From Desulfoluna spongiiphila (GTDB lineage Bacteria > Desulfobacterota > Desulfobacteria > Desulfobacterales > Desulfolunaceae), in contig NZ_FMUX01000004.1 in assembly GCF_900101345.1 (NCBI RefSeq), positions 47,239-111,238 of the forward strand: 64,000 bases of DNA. Reading direction: 5' to 3'. The number at the start of each line of letters is the position of its first letter. The stretch's first letter is position 1. Below are positions 36,485 through 46,423 of this stretch, piece after piece. The position numbers were made by a program, and so were the translations under genes. The notes beneath the pieces were generated by a model. The model ran no database searches. It was not told the DNA's origin and was given only the letters and a program-made list of their open reading frames with translations.

Positions 36485-36739
36485 TTAAAGGGAATGCTCA
36501 TGTTTGAATGCAAGCCATGCAAGGGTCACCTGTTCGGTCCACTGGTCCTCCGTCAGGTTCCACTCTTCCATCTGGCCGGGATTTGCCGGCATCTGGACCA
36601 TGGTGGCCAGCTCTTTGTATGTGTGTTTTTTCATCAGAGCGTCGGCAAAGGTGCCTTCCTCAATGAATTCCGTGGGAAATCGGTTGGGGTTGGCCTCCAC
36701 CAGGGCCTCGAGTTCATCGGCGGTACGTGCAAAATCCAT
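36485..36739 (-). CDS. Small hypothetical protein coupled to YcgN
   Basis: The 84-residue, acidic protein (MDFARTADELEALVEANPNRF..., with LTEDQWTEQVTLAWLAFKHEH) has GGAG about nine bases before the ATG and ends three bases before the YcgN-like start. It likely forms a two-gene operon with it. No domain is recognised. Confidence 0.65.
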   Translation of the reverse strand: MDFARTADELEALVEANPNRFPTEFIEEGTFADALMKKHTYKELATMVQMPANPGQMEEWNLTEDQWTEQVTLAWLAFKHEHSL

Positions 36740-37261
36740 TTTTCACCACTCCGTATCTAACAGTTCAACACAAGCCCCGGAAAACCCTTTTGCGGCATAT
36801 CCGGGGATTCAAACCGAGAAAAAAAGAATATAGAGCATCACTTCACTATTTTCAACTGTGCAGACGCGTCCCCCGGCCCGGAAAAAGCACATGTTCAGCA
36901 CCTTTGGGCCCCTGTCAGGCCCCCCGCACCGTGCACACGCCCCCCTCTTTTTATGGCGCACAGCCCCTGAAAAAATAGGTCGCCATCGCTTTTTCGGTTG
37001 TTTCTATGGCAAAATATGAGTATGTGATGAGCCGCAATTGTTTGAATATCTGTGTATTCTAAAAAAACCCCGGATCTCGGCTATGCCTCCACAGGCTCAC
37101 CCCCGATACCAGGGCGACCCCATGCCCAACAGCCGGTTTCGGCTTGAAATATGATGGTTCCGTAACACCCCCCAAAGAGGTCTCCGGTAGATTTCATCTG
37201 GAGGCGAAGCATCGTAGCGTTGGCATTGTGAAGAACCATCAACCAAGAGGAAGACCCACAC
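36740..37261. other. Intergenic region upstream of typA
   Basis: A CCCCGGA...TCCGGGG hairpin (about 36775-36808) is the only clear structure. The segment between 36960 and 37260 should hold the typA promoter and leader, but I see no consensus promoter or riboswitch. No gene is supported. Confidence 0.45.
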
Positions 37262-39085
37262 ATGACAGTCTGTAACACCATCAGAAACATCGCCATCATT
37301 GCCCACGTCGACCACGGCAAAACCACCCTCGTGGACGCCATGTTCCGTCAGAGCGGCCTGTTCCGCGAAGACCAGGAAGTGGAAGACCGGCTCATGGACA
37401 GCATGGACCTGGAGCGGGAACGCGGCATCACCATCTCCGCCAAAAACTGCTCCGTCAACTGGGGGGGGACCCGTATCAACATCCTCGACACCCCCGGCCA
37501 CGCCGACTTCAGCGGCGAGGTAGAACGTGCCCTCTCCATGGTGGACGGTGCCATCCTGCTGGTGGACGCCTCCGAAGGCCCCCTTCCCCAGACCCGCTTT
37601 GTCCTGAAAAAAACCCTGGAGGCGGGCCTTAAAGTCATTGTGGCCATCAACAAAATCGACCGCGCCGATGCCCGCCCCGACGAGGTGCTCGACGAGATCT
37701 ACGACCTCTTCATCGACCTGGACGCCACCGACGAGCAGCTCGACTTCCCCGTCCTGTATGCCATCGGCAGGGACGGCATCGCCCAGGAGACCCTGGAAGA
37801 GAAGGGTACAGACCTCACCCCCCTCTTCACCAAAATTGTCAACGACCTGCCGGCTCCGGAAATCGACTCGGAAAAACCCCTGCAGATCCTCATCTCAGAC
37901 CTCGGGTACTCCGATTACCTCGGTCGCCTGGCCATCGGCAGGGTCTTCAACAGGCCCCTGTCCACCAAAACGCCCCTGGTCTACATCAATGAAGAGGGCA
38001 AACCCGTCCGCATCAAGGTCACCAAAGTCCAGGTCTACGACGGACTCACCATCAGCGAAGCCGAAACCGTAGCCGCCGGTGACATTGCCGTCATCTCGGG
38101 CATCGAAGAGATCCAGATCGGGGACACCGTCTGCGAGATGGACAACGCCGTGGCCCTTCCCCGGGTCACCGTAGATGAGCCCACCGTGGCCATGCGCTTT
38201 ACCATCAACACCTCGCCCCTGGCCGGCCAGGAAGGCAAAATCGTTCAGTCCAGCAAGATCCTTGACCGCCTCCAGAAGGAGTCCATGAAAAACGTCTCCA
38301 TGAAGGTGGATCTCACCGAGGACCGTGAGTGCTTCATGGTCAAGGGACGCGGCGAATTTCAGATGGCTATCCTCATTGAGACCATGCGCCGTGAGGGCTT
38401 CGAACTCTGCGTCGGTCGCCCCGAGGTCATCTTCAAGGAAGAGGACGGCGTCCGCACCGAGCCCATCGAAAACGTCTACGTGGACTGCGATGAAAACTTC
38501 ATGGGGGTCATCACCGAAAAGCTCTCCCTCAGGAAGGGCAAGCTGATCAACCTCACCAACAACGGCCGAGGCCGCGTGAACATGGAGTTCTCCATCCCCT
38601 CCCGCTCCCTCATCGGCTACCGGGACGAGTTCCTCACCGATACCAAGGGCACCGGTATCATGAACTCCATCTTCCAGGGATACGAGCCCTACAGGGGCAG
38701 CTTCCCCACCCGCTACACAGGCTCCATCGTCTGTGACCGAAAAGGCCAGTCCGTGCCCTACGCCCTGTTCAACCTGGAGCCCCGCGGCCGCATGATCATC
38801 CCTCCCTCGGTTCCCGTATACGAAGGCATGATCATCGGTGAGCACAACAAAGAAGGCGACATCAACGTCAACGCCTGCAAAGAGAAAAAACTCAGCAACA
38901 TGCGCGCCTCCGGCAAAGATGAGAACACCGTCTGTTCCCCGGTAAAACCCCTCACCCTGGAGCAGGCCATCAACTTCATCCGCGATGACGAAATGGTGGA
39001 GATCACCCCCGTCTCCATCCGCCTGAGAAAGACCATCCTCTCCCAGCAGATGCGGTACCAGATGCGACCTAAAAAAGACGTATAG
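37262..39085 (+). CDS. typA: Ribosome-associated GTPase TypA/BipA
   Basis: The 607-residue protein has the translational GTPase motifs [10 protein letters not shown] (P-loop), [10 protein letters not shown] (switch I), DTPGHADF and NKIDRADA, followed by the BipA-specific C-terminal domains ([36 protein letters not shown] and the [20 protein letters not shown] segment). BipA binds the 70S ribosome and is needed for stress, cold and 50S assembly. Length is standard. GAGGAAG precedes the ATG. It is followed by a terminator at 39113. Confidence 0.97.
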   Translation: MTVCNTIRNIAIIAHVDHGKTTLVDAMFRQSGLFREDQEVEDRLMDSMDLERERGITISAKNCSVNWGGTRINILDTPGHADFSGEVERALSMVDGAILLVDASEGPLPQTRFVLKKTLEAGLKVIVAINKIDRADARPDEVLDEIYDLFIDLDATDEQLDFPVLYAIGRDGIAQETLEEKGTDLTPLFTKIVNDLPAPEIDSEKPLQILISDLGYSDYLGRLAIGRVFNRPLSTKTPLVYINEEGKPVRIKVTKVQVYDGLTISEAETVAAGDIAVISGIEEIQIGDTVCEMDNAVALPRVTVDEPTVAMRFTINTSPLAGQEGKIVQSSKILDRLQKESMKNVSMKVDLTEDRECFMVKGRGEFQMAILIETMRREGFELCVGRPEVIFKEEDGVRTEPIENVYVDCDENFMGVITEKLSLRKGKLINLTNNGRGRVNMEFSIPSRSLIGYRDEFLTDTKGTGIMNSIFQGYEPYRGSFPTRYTGSIVCDRKGQSVPYALFNLEPRGRMIIPPSVPVYEGMIIGEHNKEGDINVNACKEKKLSNMRASGKDENTVCSPVKPLTLEQAINFIRDDEMVEITPVSIRLRKTILSQQMRYQMRPKKDV

Positions 39086-39112
39086 TCTCTTTGATATATA
39101 AGTGAGTTACAA

Positions 39113-39147
39113 GCCGCCCTTCACGCCCCGCGTGAAGGGCGGTTTGC
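39113..39147 (+). terminator. Likely Rho-independent terminator after typA
   Basis: GCCGCCCTTCACGC pairs with GCGTGAAGGGCGG (a 13-bp stem around a short C-rich loop), followed by TTTGCGTTTG. The T run is weak but the stem is very stable. Confidence 0.75.
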
Positions 39148-39378
39148 GTTTGCAAAAGGGCTGAAACGTTCTTGCTGTGGGGCGTCGTTGTCACCGGCAG
39201 GTAAAAGGTGGGCCGGGGTTGGGGGAAGGCGCTGTTTGTTTCGTCTTTTCTGCCCGGACGTGATGTGCGATACTACACAATTTCGAGGCTCGGCACCATG
39301 CGGCCCACACACGTGGCCGATACGGCTGGCAAGCCTTAAATCAAGCAGAAGAAAAACGAGCACCAACCCTTAGGAATT

Positions 39379-40671
39379 GTGGATAATCATATGGATTCTA
39401 TCGAATTTGACCGCAGGCATATCTGGCACCCCTACACGTCCATGCAAGACCCCCTTCCCGCCTACGAAGTGGCCTCGGCCGACGGCGTCCGGCTGACCCT
39501 TTCCGACGGCCGGGAGCTCATCGACGGCATGTCCTCCTGGTGGGCGGTAATCCACGGCTACAACCACCCGGTCCTCAACCAGGTGCTCGCCGCCCAGTCC
39601 CAGAAAATGGCCCATGTGATGTTCGGCGGCATCACCCACCAGCCCGCGGTGGAGCTGGCCCGGCTCCTTCTTTCCATCACCCCGGATCCTTTGGAGCGCA
39701 TCTTTTTCTGCGACTCCGGCTCCGTCTCCGTGGAGGTGGCCCTTAAAATGGCCTTTCAGTACTGGATGGCCAAGGGGAAAACAGGTAAAAACCGCATCCT
39801 GAGCTTCATGAACGGCTACCACGGAGACACCTTCGGGGCCATGAGCGTCTGCGACCCCGTCAACGGCATGCACGACATCTTTGCAGGGGTCCTGCCCAAA
39901 CACCTGTTCGCCAAGGCTCCCGGGGCGCGCTTTGATGAAGAGCCCTCGGCCGAAGAGCTCCAGGCCCTTGAAACCCTCATGGAGAGCCACAAAGAGGAGA
40001 TCGCTGCGGTGATCATCGAACCGGTGGTCCAGGGGGCCGGCGGCATGCGCATCTACTCCCCTGTCTTCCTGAACAAACTCCGGGAGCTCTGCGACCGCTA
40101 CGGCTTTCTCCTCATCTTCGACGAGATCGCCACCAACTTCGGGCGAACCGGTAAGCTCTTCGCCCTTGAACACCCCGCGGTGGTCCCGGATATCCTCTGC
40201 CTGGGCAAAGCCCTCACCGGCGGGTACATGACCCTGGCCGCCACCCTGGCCACCGCCGAAGTGGCCGAGACCATCAGCAGCGGCAACCCGCCCAACTTCA
40301 TGCATGGCCCCACCTTCATGGGCAACCCCCTGGCCTGCGCCGTGGCCCTTGCCAGCACCCGCATGCTCCTCGACTCTCCCTGGGAAACGCGTGTAAAGGG
40401 CATTGAAAACGGCCTCAAAGAAGGGCTCCTGCCCCTTGCCGACCTGCCCCAGGTGACCGACGTCCGGGTCCTGGGCGCCATCGGCGTGGTGGAGCTCAAC
40501 CAACCCGTGGACATGGCCGTCACCCAGGCCCGCTTCGTGGAGCGGGGCGTCTGGGTCCGTCCCTTCGGCAAGCTCGTCTACGTCATGCCGCCGTTCATCA
40601 TGGAACCGAAGGATTTGAACACCCTTACCTCGGTTATGGCGGAGGTTGTGGGGATGGAAGACAGGTCATAG
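39379..40671 (+). CDS. bioA: Adenosylmethionine-8-amino-7-oxononanoate aminotransferase
   Basis: The 430-residue PLP enzyme has HIWHPYTSM and [13 protein letters not shown] at the N-terminus, typical of BioA, the PLP lysine in [10 protein letters not shown] (about residue 277), and [15 protein letters not shown]. It converts KAPA to DAPA with SAM as amino donor in biotin synthesis. No other bio genes are nearby. The frame begins with GTG at 39379; an ATG at 39391 with GGAT seven bases before it is an equally good start. Confidence 0.95.
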   Translation: MDNHMDSIEFDRRHIWHPYTSMQDPLPAYEVASADGVRLTLSDGRELIDGMSSWWAVIHGYNHPVLNQVLAAQSQKMAHVMFGGITHQPAVELARLLLSITPDPLERIFFCDSGSVSVEVALKMAFQYWMAKGKTGKNRILSFMNGYHGDTFGAMSVCDPVNGMHDIFAGVLPKHLFAKAPGARFDEEPSAEELQALETLMESHKEEIAAVIIEPVVQGAGGMRIYSPVFLNKLRELCDRYGFLLIFDEIATNFGRTGKLFALEHPAVVPDILCLGKALTGGYMTLAATLATAEVAETISSGNPPNFMHGPTFMGNPLACAVALASTRMLLDSPWETRVKGIENGLKEGLLPLADLPQVTDVRVLGAIGVVELNQPVDMAVTQARFVERGVWVRPFGKLVYVMPPFIMEPKDLNTLTSVMAEVVGMEDRS

Positions 40672-41023
40672 GAGATAGGAAATAGTGAGTGGTGAGTGGA
40701 AAAAACGGGTATAGGGACACGCACGAAACACGGCGTCCCGTAGGGTGCATCCATGCACCAAAACCGAAGCGAAACGCTGAGCCAGCGCCGACGGCACCAT
40801 GTCGGCCTTAGGGCTACCGCCATGGTGCACAGAGTGCACCCTACAGGATAGGGAATCGTCCGGGCCATCGAGAAAGCCTGCGTTACGTTCCAAGCAGCGG
40901 CATGAAGCAAAACCCGACACGGCCTGAAGCACCGAGGCCCGTAGGGTGAGCCGTACGCACCGTCCCTTCCGAAGACCGCCACGGTGTGATGCTGTGAAAA
41001 CAAAAGAGGAGCCCCCCCGACCC
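40672..41023. repeat. Intergenic REP-containing region
   Basis: A diverged forward REP (GTAGGGTGCATCCATGCACC at 40740), a reverse REP at 40823 and a strongly diverged forward one near 40940 are present. ATAGGAGATAGGAAATAGTGAG and GTGAGTG heptamer-like runs follow the bioA stop. No gene; the frame leading into the next CDS is repeat-derived. Confidence 0.8.
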
Positions 41024-41767
41024 ATGGAAGCAAGCACGGCCTGCACGAAATGCGGATTCGAAAACCCGGCCGACGCCCCGGAGTGCCTGCGGTGCGGGGT
41101 CATCTTTGCGAAGCTGAACGCAGACCGGAATACGCCGCAGAACCCTCCAAAAAGGCCCGACACGCCCACAGGGCACCAAGCCTATGGTGAGGACACCCGC
41201 ATCACATTTTACGAGCGGGAAGAGACATCTGAAGGGATTTTCATGGTGGTGATCAAGGGAGGGCTGCTGATCCTGCTTGCGTTGTGGGGTTTCAAACTGG
41301 CAGCCATCCCCCTCGTGGACGGGGGAGCCGGCAACTCGTTTCTCCACAACGTGAATCTCCCGTTCCATGAAGCGGGGCATCTTCTGTTCAAGCCCTTCGG
41401 ACGGGTGATCCACTCCCTGGGCGGCACCCTGGGACAGCTTCTCATGCCCCTGATCTGCCTGGTGGCCCTGCTGGTAAAGCAACGCGACCCTTTTGGCGCG
41501 TCGATCTGCCTCTGGTGGATCGGGGAGAACTGCCTCGACATCGCCCCGTACGTGGACGACGCCCGGCGCCTTTCGCTGCCCTTGCTGGGTGGCAACGTCG
41601 GACACTCCTCGCCGTACGGGTTCCATGACTGGCAATTTATCCTGACGGAGACAGGACTCCTGGACAAAGACCACGTCATCGCCGGAGGGTTCAAAGGGGT
41701 GGGAATCCTGCTGATGGCCGCGGCCATTGCCTGGGGCGCCCACAGCATATACAAAAAACATATGTAA
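41024..41767 (+). CDS. Zinc-ribbon, M50-like membrane protein
   Basis: From the ATG at 41024 the protein (about 247 residues) begins with a zinc ribbon, CTKCGFENPADAPECLRCG. A linker and a multi-helix membrane part follow, containing LPFHEAGHLLF (HExxH) and GLLLIL-type hydrophobic helices. The HEAGH motif within a membrane segment suggests a divergent M50-type site-2 protease, though the usual NPDG-like partner motif is not seen; DIAPYVDDAR may supply an Asp ligand. AGAGGAG lies upstream, though somewhat distant. In-frame codons before 41024 belong to a REP repeat. Substrate unknown. Confidence 0.7.
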   Translation: MEASTACTKCGFENPADAPECLRCGVIFAKLNADRNTPQNPPKRPDTPTGHQAYGEDTRITFYEREETSEGIFMVVIKGGLLILLALWGFKLAAIPLVDGGAGNSFLHNVNLPFHEAGHLLFKPFGRVIHSLGGTLGQLLMPLICLVALLVKQRDPFGASICLWWIGENCLDIAPYVDDARRLSLPLLGGNVGHSSPYGFHDWQFILTETGLLDKDHVIAGGFKGVGILLMAAAIAWGAHSIYKKHM

Positions 41768-41939
41768 CTATTCAGCTCCAAAAAGCAGCCTCCGGCGGCA
41801 AGGTGTACCACCTTGAAAGCAGGTTGCGGATACGCTTTTAAAACGAAATTCATTCAAGCAGTTTTTTTTAAGACCTGTTTGTTAAACTTTTTAAAAGTTT
41901 AGCCCCCGGCAGGGCCGCCGGAGGCATAAGCTGAATAGT
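41767..41939. repeat. Dispersed repeat family B, copy 1
   Basis: The outer ends ACTATTCAGCT and AGCTGAATAGT are perfect 11-bp inverted repeats. Inside are GCCTCCGGCGGCAAGGTGT (41788) and the opposite end GGGCCGCCGGAGGC (to 41925). The middle (CCTTGAAAGCAGGTTGCGGATACG, CCTGTTTGTTAAAC) is shared with copies at 46056, 56241 and 61943. Confidence 0.85.
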
Positions 41940-42006
41940 CACAAACTATATTGTGTAAAAAAACATAACATATCAAGAAATTACAAAACACACCTGGAGT
42001 ACTGCA

Positions 42007-42480
42007 TTGACACCCGGAATTAATCTTCTGAAAAAAAAGAAAATAAAGCATACCGTCCACAGCTTCAAACACGACCCCAGCGCCGGAGCCTACGGCGACG
42101 AGGTGGTGGAAAAACTGGGTTTTCCTGCCGAGCGCGTCTTTAAGACCATCATCGTCGCCCTGGACGGCACGCCCAAAAACCTCTGCGGCGCCATCGTCCC
42201 TGTCACCGGGCTCACCGACCTGAAACACGTGGCCAAGGCTGCCGGGGCCAAAAAAGCGGCCATGGCCGACCCCAAAGAGGCGGAACGGGCCACCGGCTAC
42301 ATCACCGGCGGTATCAGCCCTGTGGGCCACAAAAAACGCATTCCCCTGCTCCTGGACGCCCTGGCCATGGAGCACCCCACCATCATGGTCAGCGGGGGCA
42401 AGCGGGGCCTTGAGATCGAGCTCTCCCCCGAAGATCTCATCGCTGCCACCGGGGCCAAGGTGGCGAGCATTCACAAATAG
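42007..42480 (+). CDS. ybaK: YbaK/EbsC-type Cys-tRNA(Pro) deacylase
   Basis: The 157-residue protein has the YbaK pattern: NLLKKKKIKHTVHSFKHDPSAGAYGDEVVEKLGFPAERVFKTIIV, KAAMADPKEAERATGYITGGISPVGHKKRIP and the closing glycine-rich SGGKRGLEIELSPEDLI. Family members hydrolyse Cys-tRNA(Pro) formed by proline-tRNA synthetase errors. The start is TTG at 42007 with GGAG eight bases before it. It sits between a family B repeat and the convergent fadJ. Confidence 0.93.
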   Translation: MTPGINLLKKKKIKHTVHSFKHDPSAGAYGDEVVEKLGFPAERVFKTIIVALDGTPKNLCGAIVPVTGLTDLKHVAKAAGAKKAAMADPKEAERATGYITGGISPVGHKKRIPLLLDALAMEHPTIMVSGGKRGLEIELSPEDLIAATGAKVASIHK

Positions 42481-42500
42481 ACCCCGCCAGATGGCCCGGG

Positions 42501-44630
42501 TCAGGCGTAAAACGAGCCCCCCGAAGCGGCCATGTCCCGCAGGAGCCCTGCGGGACTGAACCGCTCTCCGTGGCGTATTTCAAGGGACGCCATGCGTTCC
42601 AGCAAGGCAGGGGCCCCCATGGCGTCGGCATACCGGAACGGACCGCCGAGAAAAGGCGGGAAGCCCAGCCCCAGGACCGCTCCCACGTCCCCGTCTTCCG
42701 GGGATGCGATGATGCCCTCCTCCAGACAGAGAATCGCTTCGTTGACCAGCATCAGGCCCATGCGATTCTGCAGCTCTTCCCGGTCCACCCGGGACGACGG
42801 CCGGGCAACCACAAGGTGGGACAACACCGAGTTCACCCGCCTTTGCCCCCCTCTCCTGCCCTTGGTGTAATCGTAGAACCCCTTGCCGCTTTTCCGCCCC
42901 AGGCATCCCCGGGTATGGAGTCTCCCAAGAAGGGTCGACATCCGGATGTTCCGGGCCGCGCACGGGGCCTTCATCACCCCGGCCACATGCATGCCCACAT
43001 CGATCCCCACGGCATCCACCAGGGCAACCGGCCCCACGGGATAGCCGAAACGGGTCATGGCATCGTCCAGAATGTGGGGAGAGACCCCCTCTTCCAGAAG
43101 CAGCATCACCTCATTGAGCATGACGGAAAGGATTCGCGTGGTGTAAAAGGCCGGTCCGTCTTTGACCACAATACAGGTCTTTTTCTGCCGGATACCGAAA
43201 TCAAGGGCCGTTGCCGTCACCCAGTCCGCCGTCTGGTCCGTGGTGATAATCTCCAGCAGGGGCATGCGGCGCACCGGAGAAAAATAGTGCATCCCGATGA
43301 CGTTCTCCGGGCGACGGCACCCCTCGGCAATGGCCGAGATGGGAATGGACGAGGTATTGGAGGCAAAGATGGCCCGGTCACAGGTGGCCTCCTCCACCTC
43401 GCGGAGCAGGGTCCGTTTCAGGGCGAGATCCTCAAAGGCAGCCTCCACCACCAGATCGCTGTTTTTAAAGGCTTTGTAATCGGTACAGGGAAGCACCCGC
43501 GCACAAAACGCATCGCGCTCAAAGGCAGTGATGGCACCTGTTCGACTTTGGGCCTCAAGGCCCTTCATCACCTCCCGTACCCCCTTTGCCGCCGCCTCCA
43601 GGGTGAGGTCTTTCAGGAGCAGGGTCTCGGTGAGCTCCGCCGACACCTCGGCAATGCCGCTCCCCATAAGACCGCTTCCCAGGATTCCCAGCTTCTTGAC
43701 CGGCACGGCCCGTGCCCTGCCCGCATGGGCCTTGCGGCTGTTCATGGCAAAAAAGAGGGTGGCAAGGGACCGCGACCCCGGGGTCAGGGCCACACGCCCG
43801 AACCGAAAGATATCCTGACGGATCCCCTCTGCGATGCCGTGGTCATACCCGTGGCGCACCGATTCGAGGATCGCCATGGGCGCCGGATAGTGACCGCGTG
43901 TCTGCTTCCGCACCTGTTTCTCTGCCCGCGACAGCAACAAAGAGCGTCCCAATGCCGCCTTGTCCAGCAAACGGTAATGAAGGGGTCGTCGCCGCTTCCC
44001 CGACCGCGGCATGGTCCCGTCAGCCAGTTTCAGGGCAACCTGCACGGCGGCATGCTGGAGGCTGTACCGGGAAACCACCGCATCCACCAAACCCAGTTTC
44101 TTGGCTTCCCTTACCCTCACCTCCCTGCCGGTAAGCATCAGGGGCAGCGCCTCGGGCAACCCGATAAGCCGGGGCAACCGGTGGGTTCCCCCGGCGGCGG
44201 GCACGAGCCCCAGCCTCACCTCGGGCAGTGCAAACCGCGTGACCGCATCATCCGATGCCACCCGGTAGTCTGCGGCCAGGGCCAGTTCGAGGCCACCGCC
44301 CAGGCAGTCGCCATGTATGGCACACACCACGGGTTTGGACCATCCCGACAAGCGATTCAACAGGGCGTTGCCCCGGGTGAGAAAAGCCGTTATCTCCGAC
44401 TCATCCCCCATGCGCCCCAACTCCACAAGGTCCGCCCCGGCCACAAAGGAGCTTTCCTTGGCACTCATGATCACCGCCCCTTTAAGCCCGCTGTCCTCCT
44501 CAAGGGTGTCCATGAGCGCCTCCACCTCATCAAAAAAGGCAGAGGAAAAGGTGTTGACCGAACGCCCGGGGCAATCGATGGTGAGCACAGCCACCTCTTC
44601 GGGCCTCTTCTCCAGACGAAGGTGTCTCAT
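42501..44630 (-). CDS. fadJ: Fatty acid oxidation multifunctional protein (enoyl-CoA hydratase / 3-hydroxyacyl-CoA dehydrogenase)
   Basis: The 709-residue protein has an N-terminal crotonase domain (SFVAGADLVEL; oxyanion-hole segment HGDCLGGGLELALA; catalytic Glu in LPEVRLGLVPAAGG) and a C-terminal 3-hydroxyacyl-CoA dehydrogenase with the NAD motif LGSGLMGSGIAEV near residue 315 and the catalytic His in GMHYFSPVRRMPLLE. It hydrates enoyl-CoA and oxidises hydroxyacyl-CoA. AAGGAGG precedes the ATG. It lies 70 bp downstream of the thiolase gene on the same strand, forming the FadIJ pair. Reverse direction (synthesis) is also possible in anaerobes. Confidence 0.94.
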   Translation of the reverse strand: MRHLRLEKRPEEVAVLTIDCPGRSVNTFSSAFFDEVEALMDTLEEDSGLKGAVIMSAKESSFVAGADLVELGRMGDESEITAFLTRGNALLNRLSGWSKPVVCAIHGDCLGGGLELALAADYRVASDDAVTRFALPEVRLGLVPAAGGTHRLPRLIGLPEALPLMLTGREVRVREAKKLGLVDAVVSRYSLQHAAVQVALKLADGTMPRSGKRRRPLHYRLLDKAALGRSLLLSRAEKQVRKQTRGHYPAPMAILESVRHGYDHGIAEGIRQDIFRFGRVALTPGSRSLATLFFAMNSRKAHAGRARAVPVKKLGILGSGLMGSGIAEVSAELTETLLLKDLTLEAAAKGVREVMKGLEAQSRTGAITAFERDAFCARVLPCTDYKAFKNSDLVVEAAFEDLALKRTLLREVEEATCDRAIFASNTSSIPISAIAEGCRRPENVIGMHYFSPVRRMPLLEIITTDQTADWVTATALDFGIRQKKTCIVVKDGPAFYTTRILSVMLNEVMLLLEEGVSPHILDDAMTRFGYPVGPVALVDAVGIDVGMHVAGVMKAPCAARNIRMSTLLGRLHTRGCLGRKSGKGFYDYTKGRRGGQRRVNSVLSHLVVARPSSRVDREELQNRMGLMLVNEAILCLEEGIIASPEDGDVGAVLGLGFPPFLGGPFRYADAMGAPALLERMASLEIRHGERFSPAGLLRDMAASGGSFYA

Positions 44631-44700
44631 CCTCGCCTCCTTATCAAATGGCGACAGGCTCCTGCCCTGCGTGCCTCGGGTGAGGGGCAGCGGGCGGAGT

Positions 44701-46002
44701 TCATGTGCGCTCCATTAGAATGGCACTGCCCATGGCCCCTGCGGCGCATCCCGCCACAAGGCCATAACGGCTCTGCTCCCGGACCATGCGGCGGCAGCAG
44801 GTGGTCACCAGGCGCGCCCCCGTGGCACCGAAGGGATGCCCCAGAGAGAGGGATCCTCCGTTGCGGTTCAACCGATCCAGGGAAAGGCGGCCCACCGCCT
44901 TGTCTCGCCCCAGATGATTCCGGGCAAATGTCCGGGACGCAAGACAGCGAATATTGGCGATCATCTGGGCGGAAAAGGCCTCATGAACCTCCAGAACCCC
45001 GATCTCGTCCAAGGAAATCCCCGCCCGGTCCAGCACACCGGGGATGGCGAAGGCCGGTCCCAGCAGCAGTTCCTCCGTAGGATCCTGGGCGCTGTAATAA
45101 AAATCACGGACCGTGGCCAGGGGGATAAGCCCCATGGCAAGGGCCTTCTCCTCGTGCATCAGCAGCACCGCTGCGGCGCCGTCCGTCAAAAACGAGGCGT
45201 TTCCCGCAGTGACCGTCCCGCACCCCTTTGCAAAGGCGGGCCTGAGCCGCGACAGGGTCGCCACATCCGCGTCCCGTCGCGGCCCGTTGTCACAACTCAA
45301 GAGCTCACCGCTTTCCGGCACCACAACAGGCACCACCTCCTCCTTGAGCACCTCCGAGGCCCAACCCTCAAGGGCCCGGCCATGGGACATCTCGGCATAC
45401 CGGTCCTGGTCTTGCCGGGAAATCCCCAGGCGGTTCGCCAGCCGGTCCGCGTCCTTGCCCATGGTCATGCCCGTGGAGTACTCCGCCATGGCCGGATACT
45501 CAGGGACGATAAAATCAAGGGGTCTCATGGATTTCAAAAGCGACAGCTTCCCCCGCAGGGTCTTGGGGCGTTTGTGCAGGGTAAGGTCCATCAGGAATTT
45601 ACGGTATTTCTTTGACACGCGGATATCCGCATCGGAAAAGGTCTCCACACCGCCTGCGATGACGGCATCAGCCTGCCCCGAGGCGATAAGGGCCACCCCG
45701 TTGGTGATGGCCTGATTGGCTGAAATGCAGGCAACGGTGCAGGTGTGGGCGGGAACCGTCCGGGGGATCCCCGCCCCCAGGGCAATCTCCCGTGCGATGT
45801 TGGTGGTGGCAATGTCCGTGGCCACGCACCCCATGATCACCTGATCCACATCCATGCCGGAAAGCCCGGTGCGGGCCATGAGCCCCTTGACGGCAAGCTG
45901 CCCCAGCTGCCACCCCATAAGGGACGCGTAGCCGGTCCCGGACTTCTGAAACGGGATGCGGCAGCCGTCCACAACAGCCACCCGGTTGCCATGAATCGCC
46001 AT
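44701..46002 (-). CDS. fadI: 3-ketoacyl-CoA thiolase, FadI type
   Basis: The 433-residue protein carries the nucleophile Cys92 in VACISANQA, the base in LEVHEAFSAQ and the C-terminal GHPFGATGAR. The final catalytic Cys is in GLVAGCAAGAMGSAI. It matches the FadI (anaerobic/long-chain) branch rather than AtoB, with the extra SRQDQDRYAEMSH and PRRDADVATLSRLRPAF segments. It cleaves 3-ketoacyl-CoA with CoA. AAGGAGG lies ten bases before the ATG. It is the first gene of the operon with fadJ. Confidence 0.94.
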   Translation of the reverse strand: MAIHGNRVAVVDGCRIPFQKSGTGYASLMGWQLGQLAVKGLMARTGLSGMDVDQVIMGCVATDIATTNIAREIALGAGIPRTVPAHTCTVACISANQAITNGVALIASGQADAVIAGGVETFSDADIRVSKKYRKFLMDLTLHKRPKTLRGKLSLLKSMRPLDFIVPEYPAMAEYSTGMTMGKDADRLANRLGISRQDQDRYAEMSHGRALEGWASEVLKEEVVPVVVPESGELLSCDNGPRRDADVATLSRLRPAFAKGCGTVTAGNASFLTDGAAAVLLMHEEKALAMGLIPLATVRDFYYSAQDPTEELLLGPAFAIPGVLDRAGISLDEIGVLEVHEAFSAQMIANIRCLASRTFARNHLGRDKAVGRLSLDRLNRNGGSLSLGHPFGATGARLVTTCCRRMVREQSRYGLVAGCAAGAMGSAILMERT

Positions 46003-46055
46003 GGATGTTCCGCCTCCTTACGGGATCATACAAAGTTGAATGAACCACAAAAAAA

Positions 46056-46240
46056 GCCTCCGGCGGCAAGGTGTGCCACCTTGAAAGCAGGTTGCGGATG
46101 CGTTTTGCCCCTCGTTCCTCGGGTCAAATCACATCCGCCTTTAAAGTAAAATTCATTCAAGAAGATTTTTTAAAACCTGTTTGTTAAACCGTTTTTTTAA
46201 ATCAGGCAAAAATGTGTCCCCCGGCGGGGCCGCCGGAGGC
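46056..46240. repeat. Dispersed repeat family B, copy 2
   Basis: It starts GCCTCCGGCGGCAAGGTGTG and ends GGGGCCGCCGGAGGC, with the same interior (CCTTGAAAGCAGGTTGCGGATGCG, then CCTGTTTGTTAAACC). A conserved hairpin segment (GGATGCG...CCCCTCGTTCCTCGGG...CACATCC) sits at 46096-46137. Confidence 0.85.
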
Positions 46241-46423
46241 ATAACCTGAACCGTTACAAAACAGGAAAAAAGACAAAGGGATTTGATGCAGGTGGGATGC
46301 ACCACATGCCTGTCCTCTCAAAGGGACAGGAATGGCTCATGGGCAGGGCATGTCGGATAATTCAGTAGGACATATTCACCGGGAAATGTCAACCCGGCAC
46401 AATTCCGGATTTACCGTGCAATA
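46241..46423. other. Intergenic region, nothing recognised
   Basis: No gene or repeat is supported between the family B repeat and the convergent glycosyltransferase gene. The fadIJ promoter should lie in or before this segment but no consensus is clear. Confidence 0.4.

Noticed and set aside
39370..40503. 377-residue minus-strand open frame
   Set aside because: Antisense to bioA; shadow frame.
42570..45080. 836-residue plus-strand open frame
   Set aside because: It is antisense to fadJ and the start of fadI, lacks domains, is rich in Pro, Gly and His as expected for a GC-rich shadow frame, and has no start signals.
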